NCBI GenBank assembly: GCA_016207445.1
Contig: JACQPS010000295.1
Span: forward strand, 1-5,945
Direction of reading: 5' to 3'
Source of the DNA: Gemmatimonadota bacterium
GTDB taxonomy: Bacteria; Gemmatimonadota; Gemmatimonadetes; Longimicrobiales; RSA9
Length of the DNA: 5,945 nucleotides
A model generated the notes under the pieces. That model saw only the letters and a list, made by a program, of their open reading frames with translations, was not told the origin of the DNA and searched no databases. Shown one piece after another: positions 1-5,538 of this stretch (the first letter of the stretch is position 1; every line of letters begins with the position of its first letter). The position numbers and the translations under genes were made by a program.

Positions 1-329
1 AGTACGAGCTGATCGGCGCTGAACGGCTTGGGCAGGTAGTCGTAGGCGCCCTTCTTCATCGCCTCGATGGCCAGCTCCGTGCTGCCGTAGGCGGTCATGA
101 CCACGACCAGCGCCGCGCCGCCCCGCTCGCGGTAGCGTTCGACGAACTCGAGGCCGGGCAGGCGGGGCATGCGCACGTCGCACAGGATCATGTCGGGCTC
201 GAGCTCGATGGCACGGGCCAGGCCCTCTTCCCCATCGCTGGCGGCGTGGACCTCGTATCCCTCCTGCCCGAGGATCATGGACACGGTCTGACGCAGCCCG
301 GGCTCGTCGTCGATGATCAGGACGGTCAT
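1..329 (-). CDS. NtrC/PilR-type response regulator, receiver domain (3' part outside window)
   Basis: 109 complete codons are visible, covering almost the whole receiver domain. The acidic pocket is D7-D8 (LIIDDEP), the phospho-acceptor is D51 (LCDVRMP), the switch Thr is T79 (VMTAYGS), and the conserved Lys is K101 (LPKPF). The run MTAYGS through KKGAYDYLPKPF is typical of the NtrC/AtoC/PilR family, whose members carry a sigma-54-activating AAA+ domain and a Fis-type helix-turn-helix after the receiver. Those parts would lie beyond the left edge and are inferred. The gene overlaps the upstream kinase gene by 4 bases, so the two form a cognate, translationally coupled pair. With pilA and a candidate -24/-12 promoter in the same cluster, a PilR role is the leading hypothesis. 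A regulator of another sigma-54 regulon cannot be excluded while the output domain is unseen. Confidence 0.92.
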   Translation of the reverse strand, partial: MTVLIIDDEPGLRQTVSMILGQEGYEVHAASDGEEGLARAIELEPDMILCDVRMPRLPGLEFVERYRERGGAALVVVMTAYGSTELAIEAMKKGAYDYLPKPFSADQLV

Positions 330-1612
330 ACTCCCTGCTCACTGCGGAAGGTGGAGGCGGCCGCAGTCGGCTCGACGGCGGCTTCGCTGGCGGCCGGCAG
401 CGCGATGGTGAAGCGGGCACCGCCCGCATCGCCGTTCTCTGCGCGGATGGTCCCGCCCATCGCGTCGATGAGGCGAGCGGCCACGGCCAGGCCGAGGCCG
501 GTTCCCTTCCCCGGCTCCTTGGTGGTCACGAACGGTTCGAAGATCTCCTCGAGCAGCTCCCCCGGAATGCCGGGGCCGTTGTCGGCCACCACGATCTCGA
601 CCACGCGCATGCCCGGCGGGAACGGCTCGTCGCGTGGGACCCGGGCGCGATGGTGGAACCGGCGCCGGTGTGAATAGTCGACGTCGGGCGGGTCATCTTT
701 CCGTCGCGCCGATAGCTGCCAGCGCGGGCGGACCGCGCGCACGCCGGTGCGCAGATCGATGGCGGCGTGGTCCGTGTCCTCGAGCGCATCGGTCGCGTTG
801 AGCAACAGGTTGACCAGCACCTGCTGCAGCTGGTACGGGTCGGCGGCGACGGCCGGCAGCTCGGCGCCGAGCTCGAGCTGCACGTGCACGCGGCCGAAGC
901 GGCCCTGGGTCGAGAGCAGGTCGAGCGCCTGCTCCACCACCGCGTTCACCGCGATCGGCTGGACCTTCACCTCGTGCGGTCGAGCGTAGTCCAGCAGGCC
1001 TCGCACGATGCGGTCGATGCGACGGACTTCCTTCTCGGTCGCCTGAACCAGCTCGTGCGTGCTCGCGTCCACGCTGCGCCCGATGAGCGTGAGGTAGCCG
1101 AGGATCGCGCCCAGCGGATTGCCGACTTCGTGCGCGATGCCCGCGCCCAGCCGCCCGACCGACGCCAGCTTTTCCGCGCGCACCAGCTCGTCGCGCGCTT
1201 CCGTGAGCTGCCGGTTCGTCTCCTCGAGGGATTGCACGTTGGCCGCGAGCTGCTCCTGGTGCGAGACCAGGCGCGCGGCCATGCGGTTCACGGCCTCGCC
1301 GAGACGCGACAGCTCCTCGGTCTCGGTCGGCGTCGCCCTGCGCTGGTACTCGCCCCGCGCGATCGACTCGACGCTCTCCACCAGTCCGTCGAGCGGATGC
1401 AGCAGGCGCTGGCGCACCAGGGCACGGCCGAACAGCATGAACACGGCCACGTCCGCCGTCACCAGCAGCGCGAGGTAGACCAGCGCCTGGGCCGGCGTCT
1501 GGAAGCGGGGGAGCAGCAGCACCACGCCGACCACCGCCACCAGCATGGCCCCGGCGAAGAGCAATGCGAAGGCGAAAATGATTTCGCGGCGGAGGGTCGG
1601 AAGCTGTCGCAT
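326..1612 (-). CDS. Membrane sensor histidine kinase (PilS/NtrB-like), 428 aa
   Basis: This is the sensor kinase of a two-component system, autophosphorylating on His and passing the phosphate to the overlapping regulator. Two membrane helices (about 11-35 and 42-65) are joined by only a few residues, so there is no periplasmic sensor domain. A HAMP linker follows (about 66-118), then a short coiled coil. The dimerisation domain carries the H-box IAHEVGNP with phospho-acceptor H161. The ATPase domain has an N-box (LLNATDAL, N272), G1 (DNGPGIP, 344-350), F-box (IFEPFVTTK) and G2 (GKGTGLGL, 369-375). Residues of about 300-334 form an unusual basic insertion before G1, and a polar Ala/Glu tail follows residue 405. 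The ATG at 1612 was chosen because it directly precedes the first membrane helix; the open frame further upstream encodes Arg-rich shadow sequence. No good Shine-Dalgarno site is visible. Its stop overlaps the regulator start (ATGA). PilS is favoured because of pilA nearby, although classical PilS has six membrane helices, so a generic NtrB-like kinase is possible. Confidence 0.92.
   Translation of the reverse strand: MRQLPTLRREIIFAFALLFAGAMLVAVVGVVLLLPRFQTPAQALVYLALLVTADVAVFMLFGRALVRQRLLHPLDGLVESVESIARGEYQRRATPTETEELSRLGEAVNRMAARLVSHQEQLAANVQSLEETNRQLTEARDELVRAEKLASVGRLGAGIAHEVGNPLGAILGYLTLIGRSVDASTHELVQATEKEVRRIDRIVRGLLDYARPHEVKVQPIAVNAVVEQALDLLSTQGRFGRVHVQLELGAELPAVAADPYQLQQVLVNLLLNATDALEDTDHAAIDLRTGVRAVRPRWQLSARRKDDPPDVDYSHRRRFHHRARVPRDEPFPPGMRVVEIVVADNGPGIPGELLEEIFEPFVTTKEPGKGTGLGLAVAARLIDAMGGTIRAENGDAGGARFTIALPAASEAAVEPTAAASTFRSEQGV
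331..336 (-). promoter_or_regulatory. Start region of the response regulator, inside the kinase gene
   Basis: The minus strand reads AGGGAG only one base before the ATG at 329-327, and that ATG overlaps the kinase stop as ATGA. The purine run is closer to the start than usual, so translational coupling to the kinase gene probably drives initiation. The N-terminus MTVLIIDDEP fits the receiver family exactly, which settles this start. Confidence 0.6.
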
Positions 1613-1643
1613 AATGGAGCCGCTGCCGGGGAGGGGTAAGAAA

Positions 1644-1671
1644 AATGTAGCGACCAGGGCGGTGCTGGCAA
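1644..1671 (-). promoter_or_regulatory. Possible sigma-70 promoter for the kinase-regulator pair
   Basis: The minus strand has TTGCCA (1671-1666, five of six bases of TTGACA), a 16-base spacer, then TACATT (1649-1644, four of six of TATAAT). A start near 1637 would give a leader of about 25 bases before the kinase ATG at 1612. It lies in the 68-base gap after the membrane protein gene, suggesting that the regulators may be transcribed independently. An alternative reading is a weak terminator: CCAG-N7-CTGG nearby is followed after several bases by TTTTT. The two readings cannot be separated from sequence alone. Confidence 0.35.
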
Positions 1672-1680
1672 GAGCGTCGC

Positions 1681-4600
1681 TCACAGCGCTGCTCGCACAG
1701 CGTTCTGCCGCTCGGCGCGAGCGAGGTGGGCGGCGAGCAGGAGGCGCCGCAGATCCTCGCGCGAGCGCGGCGCGCGGGCAGCGACGAGGTCGAAGGCGCG
1801 GCGTGCGGCGGCGACGTCGCCAATCCGAAGACTGGCGACGACGGCGCCGTCCCCCAGGAACTCGGGAGGCAGCCAGGGATCGCCGGCCGCCGCGGCCTCG
1901 ACCAGGCGGCCGCCCGCGTCGGCGGCCTCCGCGAAATCCCACGCGGCCAGGCCGTGGAAGAAGGCGATCGCGTCCATGAGCCGGGCGGGCGCGGCATGCG
2001 CGTCGGCGTATCGTCGCACGGCCCGATAGAAGCCCTCCTCCACGACTCCGGCGGTGCCGCCGTGCAGGTCCGCCTCGACGAAGGCGAAGTCGCGCAGCCA
2101 CAGCTTCCAGTCGCCGGGCGGCTGATCGGAGACGAGCATGCTCTCGAGCCGCCGCAGCCGGTAAACCGCACTGGCGAGCTCCGGATCACTCTCCTGCGGC
2201 CGGGGCGGGAGCCCCGCCCACGCGTCGCGCAACCGCTTCCCCAGCGCGAGCATGGTCGTGCGGGGCAGGCGCGCGATGGGCGCGAGCGCCTGCCGGCCGA
2301 AACCGGTGCGCCGCCCCATGAGCGGGCGTGCCACGTCGAAGCGGTCCCCCACCATGCCCATGAGTCCGCTGGCGTACTCGGTCTGGAAGCGTGCGCGGTC
2401 CGCGCCCAGATCGAGCACCGGGAAGAAATCCGAGTTGGGGCTCCAGCCGTCGAGCAGCGGCGCCAGCACGGTCCGGTCGACCAGCCGCAGTGCCTCCAGG
2501 TGCTCGGCGGTGATCGGCGGCGCGAGCGCGAGATCGGCCGCGATCTGCGGCAGGCGGAAGACGCTCCAGTCGGGCGGCGGCAGCTCGGGGCGGCCCGAGG
2601 CCACCAGCACGATGTCGGTCTCGCCCACCATATACACGGCGTAGCTCGGGAAGGAGCGGTGCACGGCGGCCAGCACCGACAGGACCAGGGGATCGCTGAT
2701 CTCGTAGACCTGGATCCACTGCGCGAAGACGCCGTCGCGCGCGAGCTGCCGCCGCACGCGCGCGTAGAACTCGGCCGTGAACAGGGTGGCGACGCCGCTC
2801 ACCCACGGATTCGACGGCTCCGACGCGATCAGGTCGAATTTCTCGTCCGCCGCGGCGAAGTAGGACTTGGCGTCGTCGACGACGAACGAGGAGCGCGCAT
2901 CATCGAAGGCGCGGCGATTGGCCGGATAGTAGACGCGCGAGCCTCGCAGCATCTCCGGCTCGATCTCGATCGTGACGACCCGCTCCAGCAACGGGCTGCC
3001 GAGCAGGAAGTGCGTGGTCATGCCGGAGCCGTGCCCGATGACGGCGGCGCTCTGCGCGGCCGGGCGGTAGGCGAGCGGGAGGAGCGCGAGCAGCGCCTGG
3101 GTCGACTCGTCCCGGTTCAGCGGCGTGGGCCGGGCCGCCGACGGGAACCGTCGCAGCCACGCGCGCCCGAGCGATGCGTCCGGCTTGCCGTTCGTCGACA
3201 GGTATACGGTGCTGTCGCCGAGCGTGCGCACGGCCGCAACCGTGGCGGTGCGACCGTCACGGTAGAAGAGCACCTCCTGATCGCCGACCCGGGGAAGCTG
3301 GCCGAAGCGGAACACGCCGGACGTGAGCGTGAGCCGGTCCAGGTGCGTGACGCCGGCGATCGTGCCGAGCGCGGCCAGGGCGGCCGCGGCGGCGGCCCAG
3401 GCATAGAGCGGGCGCTCGCGGCCGCGCTGCACGGCAGCCAGCAGCAGGACCCCCAGTCCCATGTCCAGGGCCGCGCCGAGCAGCAGCAGCGGCTTCAGCC
3501 CAACGAGCGGCAGCAGCAGGAGTCCGGCCAGCGTGGCGCCCACGATGGAGCCCAGCGTGTTGGCGCCGTACACCCACCCGATCGCTCGCTCGCCCACGCC
3601 GGCCCCCAGCAGCACGCGCGTGAGCAGCGGCAGCGTCATGCCCGCGCAGAAGGTGGCCGGCAGCATGACGGCGAGCGCGGTGCCGTAGCGCGCCAGGTTG
3701 AAGACGTTGTATCCCGCGGGCGTGCGCTGGACGGTCGCCAGCAGGTCGGCGGTCCAGTCGAAGGACGCGAGGTAGACCGGGAGCGTGGCCACGGCGGCGA
3801 GCCCCATGAGCCACTGCACCGCGGCCAGCGTACGCAGCGGGCGGGCGAAGCGGTCGGCGCGGCGGTGCACCCAGAGCGAGCCGAGCGCGAGTCCCAGGAT
3901 GAAGGCGGACAGCATGAGCTCGAACGAGTGCGTCGCGCTGCCCAGCACGAGCGCGAGCATGCGGATCCAGGCGATCTCGTAGATCAGCGAGGCGACGGCG
4001 GTGCCGAAGCTCACCGCCAGCAGCAAGCGCCAGAGCCGCGGATCGCCCGCGCGCGCCGTGAAGGGCGCGCCCGCGCCGCCGGCTGCGGATGCCGGCGCCC
4101 CAGCCAGCGTCTCGCCGAGCGGCGGCGCCTCCGCCGGCGCGAGCGCGCGATCCGCTGCCTGTCTCGCGACCAGGTAGCTGACCGCGCCCACCAGCAGGTT
4201 GAGCCCGGCGGCGACCTGCACGGTGCCCGGCAGGCCCGCCAGCGCGACCAGCAGGAAGCCCGCCAGCAGAGCGCCCAGCGCCGCGCCCAAGCTGTTGCTG
4301 AAATAGAGGAGCGCCAGCACCTGCCCCGGTCGCCTCGGTGCGCGGCGCAGCACGCCCGCGCTCATGAGCGGGAAGGTGGCGCCCAGCAGCACCGATTGCG
4401 GCAGGATGAGGGCGGCCGCGATGGCCCACTTCACGGGCACGAGCGCGGCCGAGCCGGCCAGGCCGGGGAAGACCGCACCGTACGCCACGCCGACCACCGC
4501 CTCGTAGCCGTCGTGAAAGAGCGCGCCCAGCACGCCGACCGCGAGCTCGACCAGCGCATACGCGACGAGCGGGTCGCGCAGCCGTGCCGAGCGCCGCCCC

Positions 4601-4767
4601 GCCAGCAGCGCGCCGGCCGCCATGCCGCCCAGGAAAATCGCGAGCACGATCACCTGCGCGTACGCGCTGTGGCCGACGAAGAGGCCGAGGTACCGGCTCC
4701 AGATGGTTTCGTAGATCAGGCCGGCTACGCCGGACAGAAAAAAGAGCAGATAGAGGAGGGCGATCAT
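1681..4767 (-). CDS. Polytopic membrane protein fused to a spermidine-synthase-like domain, 1028 aa
   Basis: Residues 1 to about 475 hold some 12-14 hydrophobic segments. They include an internal duplication: GLIYE-TIW-R at 16-25 is repeated as SLIYE-IAW-R at 260-269. A Rossmann domain of the spermidine synthase/SAM-binding type follows at about 550-700, with nucleotide-loop motif VIGHGSGMT (577-584), acidic strand end TIEIEP (599-604), VDDAKSYF (630-637) and EPSNPW (650-655). NSDFFPVLD (778-786) resembles the family's NTDD-P-E motif. The C-terminal 200 or so residues are helical and weakly TPR-like. Proteins of this design are usually annotated as fused MFS/spermidine synthase. The D-x-T-D-P catalytic segment of true aminopropyltransferases is replaced by E-P-S-N-P, so spermidine synthesis is doubtful and substrate and reaction are unknown. 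The ATG at 4767 is preferred over an upstream TTG at 4827, because it begins the first membrane helix and has a weak GGAA at 4778-4775. It lies 145 bases past pilA, behind the terminator, so it may need its own promoter. None was recognised. Confidence 0.88.
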   Translation of the reverse strand: MIALLYLLFFLSGVAGLIYETIWSRYLGLFVGHSAYAQVIVLAIFLGGMAAGALLAGRRSARLRDPLVAYALVELAVGVLGALFHDGYEAVVGVAYGAVFPGLAGSAALVPVKWAIAAALILPQSVLLGATFPLMSAGVLRRAPRRPGQVLALLYFSNSLGAALGALLAGFLLVALAGLPGTVQVAAGLNLLVGAVSYLVARQAADRALAPAEAPPLGETLAGAPASAAGGAGAPFTARAGDPRLWRLLLAVSFGTAVASLIYEIAWIRMLALVLGSATHSFELMLSAFILGLALGSLWVHRRADRFARPLRTLAAVQWLMGLAAVATLPVYLASFDWTADLLATVQRTPAGYNVFNLARYGTALAVMLPATFCAGMTLPLLTRVLLGAGVGERAIGWVYGANTLGSIVGATLAGLLLLPLVGLKPLLLLGAALDMGLGVLLLAAVQRGRERPLYAWAAAAAALAALGTIAGVTHLDRLTLTSGVFRFGQLPRVGDQEVLFYRDGRTATVAAVRTLGDSTVYLSTNGKPDASLGRAWLRRFPSAARPTPLNRDESTQALLALLPLAYRPAAQSAAVIGHGSGMTTHFLLGSPLLERVVTIEIEPEMLRGSRVYYPANRRAFDDARSSFVVDDAKSYFAAADEKFDLIASEPSNPWVSGVATLFTAEFYARVRRQLARDGVFAQWIQVYEISDPLVLSVLAAVHRSFPSYAVYMVGETDIVLVASGRPELPPPDWSVFRLPQIAADLALAPPITAEHLEALRLVDRTVLAPLLDGWSPNSDFFPVLDLGADRARFQTEYASGLMGMVGDRFDVARPLMGRRTGFGRQALAPIARLPRTTMLALGKRLRDAWAGLPPRPQESDPELASAVYRLRRLESMLVSDQPPGDWKLWLRDFAFVEADLHGGTAGVVEEGFYRAVRRYADAHAAPARLMDAIAFFHGLAAWDFAEAADAGGRLVEAAAAGDPWLPPEFLGDGAVVASLRIGDVAAARRAFDLVAARAPRSREDLRRLLLAAHLARAERQNAVRAAL

Positions 4768-4840
4768 GACGCGATTCCGATGTTGGCAATCGGGCGACGG
4801 GCCGAGCGGGACGCGGGTCAGGACCAATGTGTCGAGACGC

Positions 4841-4878
4841 GCAACAAAACGAGCGCGGAGCCCGCAGGCCCCGCGCCC
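4841..4878 (-). terminator. Rho-independent terminator after pilA
   Basis: On the minus strand the segment 4878-4851 folds into a 12-bp stem with two G-U pairs and a UGCG loop. It is followed directly by a U-rich tract (GTTTTGTTG, 4850-4842). It begins 34 bases after the pilA stop codon at 4913. The stem length, small loop and adjacent U tract make this a textbook intrinsic terminator. It separates pilA from the downstream membrane protein gene. Confidence 0.88.
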
Positions 4879-4912
4879 GTTTCTACGTTACGATCACGCG
4901 CTCAGGCGTTGG

Positions 4913-5326
4913 TCACGGATCGCAGACCGGCGCGCCCTTCTGCGTCGTCGCTATCGCGGTTCCGCCCGGCGTGGACGGCGCCGGCGTAGCATCGCCGATC
5001 CAGATCGCGCAGCCGCGCGTCGCCGCGAGCGCCTTGTGCGTGGACGACACCGAGAAGCCGCTCTGCTCCGCGTCGATCGTGCCCAGGTTCACCGCCTCCG
5101 AGGCGTTGAAGCCGAGCGCTGTGACCGAGCTCGTGTAGGAGTAGTTGTTGCTGTAGTAGATCTCCTGCTGGCTCGCCAGGTTCCGGAGATCCTGCTTCAT
5201 CGCGGAGAAGTATGCCTTCTCACGCGCCGAGCCGAACTTCGGTATCGCGATCGCGGCCAGGATGCCGATGATCACGACCACGATGAGCAGCTCGATCAGG
5301 GTGAAGCCCTTCCGGTTGTTGAGCAT
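4913..5326 (-). CDS. pilA: Type IVa major pilin-like protein (PilA), 137-aa precursor
   Basis: This is a type IV pilin structural subunit, exported to the inner membrane, processed by prepilin peptidase (PilD) and assembled into a pilus. The short basic leader MLNNRKG is followed by the class III cleavage site G7/F8, and the mature protein starts FTLIELLIVV with the conserved Glu at mature position 5. The hydrophobic helix runs over about mature residues 1-24, then an amphipathic helix (KAYFSAMKQDLRNL) and a globular part. Two Cys, C106 and C135 of the precursor, could form the C-terminal disulfide D-loop typical of major pilins. The mature length of 130 residues is short for a type IVa major pilin but far longer than the roughly 60-residue Geobacter PilA. 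Base composition is less GC-rich than in the neighbours. A strong Shine-Dalgarno site, a candidate sigma-54 promoter and a dedicated terminator suggest a highly expressed single-gene unit regulated by the linked PilS/PilR-like pair. A minor pilin or type II pseudopilin is less likely, given this context. Confidence 0.93.
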   Translation of the reverse strand: MLNNRKGFTLIELLIVVVIIGILAAIAIPKFGSAREKAYFSAMKQDLRNLASQQEIYYSNNYSYTSSVTALGFNASEAVNLGTIDAEQSGFSVSSTHKALAATRGCAIWIGDATPAPSTPGGTAIATTQKGAPVCDP

Positions 5327-5332
5327 GCGCCG

Positions 5333-5339
5333 CTCCTTA
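5333..5339 (-). promoter_or_regulatory. Strong ribosome binding site of pilA
   Basis: The minus strand reads TAAGGAG, followed by a 6-base spacer (CGGCGC) and the ATG at 5326-5324. It is the clearest Shine-Dalgarno sequence in the window and fixes the pilin start, rejecting the long open extension upstream in the same frame. A strong site fits an abundant structural protein. Confidence 0.85.
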
Positions 5340-5396
5340 CTGAGAAAAATGAATCGGGAAGAGAACTCGCGTGCCGCGTCGGGTGCCGGGGTAAGG

Positions 5397-5413
5397 GGCA
5401 AGCCCCATTCCGC
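5397..5413 (-). promoter_or_regulatory. Candidate sigma-54 (-24/-12) promoter of pilA
   Basis: On the minus strand the 17-mer GCGGAATGGGGCTTGCC has the invariant GG (5411-5410) and GC (5399-5398) separated by exactly 10 bases, with a full TTGC at -12. Compared with the consensus YTGGCACGrNNNTTGCW it matches about 9 of 14 informative positions; the -24 flank (TGGCAC) is the weak part. Transcription would start near 5387, leaving a leader of about 60 bases before the pilA ATG. Type IV pilin genes are commonly transcribed by sigma-54 with PilR, and a NtrC-type regulator lies in the same cluster, which supports the call. The same bases also form a short GGGG-CTTG-CCCC hairpin, so chance similarity in GC-rich DNA remains possible. 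Confidence 0.45.
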
Positions 5414-5440
5414 AGTCCCGCCCGGGCCCGCGCTCCGGGC

Positions 5441-5465
5441 GAACTCTTTGTAAGAGAATGAGTTC
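5441..5465. promoter_or_regulatory. Inverted repeat upstream of pilA, candidate activator-binding site
   Basis: A perfect 6-bp inverted repeat, GAACTC-N13-GAGTTC, spans these positions. A second, overlapping inverted repeat, CTCTT-TGT-AAGAG, is nested at 5444-5456. This is the most AT-rich stretch of an otherwise very GC-rich spacer. It is centred about 65 bases upstream of the start predicted from the candidate sigma-54 element at 5397-5413. Dimeric NtrC-family regulators bind inverted repeats upstream of sigma-54 promoters, so a PilR-like site is a reasonable guess. The spacing is wider than the classic NtrC site, and no known PilR motif is obvious. The sequence symmetry is observed; the role is inference. 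Confidence 0.4.
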
Positions 5466-5538
5466 CAAGATATGGGGCACCGGCGCCCCGCTCCCGCCGG
5501 CGCGCCAGCCGCGTTGCATTGTGCGAGGGTTTGGCAAT

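Noticed and set aside
1613..2101. Upstream extension of the histidine kinase frame
   Set aside because: It would overlap the 3' end of the membrane/synthase gene and encodes Arg-rich low-complexity sequence. The ATG at 1612 begins just before the first membrane helix.
4768..4827. TTG start adding 20 residues to the membrane/synthase protein
   Set aside because: The added segment is polar and Pro-rich, sits close after the terminator and has no Shine-Dalgarno site. The ATG at 4767 gives a normal membrane-protein start.
1726..4989. A very long open frame on the plus strand opposite the membrane/synthase gene
   Set aside because: It is the antisense shadow of a GC-rich coding region. The protein is composed of Arg, Gln, Gly and Ala runs without domains, whereas the minus-strand frame has clear membrane helices and conserved motifs.
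5395..5406. GGGG-CTTG-CCCC hairpin as a leader RNA structure or terminator
   Set aside because: The stem is only four pairs, no U tract follows, and the bases are better explained as part of the -12 promoter element. It would lie upstream of the predicted transcript start.
5474..5500. GC-rich hairpins (GGGGC/GCCCC and CCGGCG/CGCCGG) as a terminator for the TPR gene
   Set aside because: The two stems are mutually exclusive and short, and no U tract follows on the minus strand; such pairing is expected by chance in this composition.
5521..5538. A second sigma-54-like site with TTGCCA and CGCA just after the TPR stop codon
   Set aside because: It lacks the essential GG at -24 and the TTGC at -12, and would give a leader of about 190 bases.
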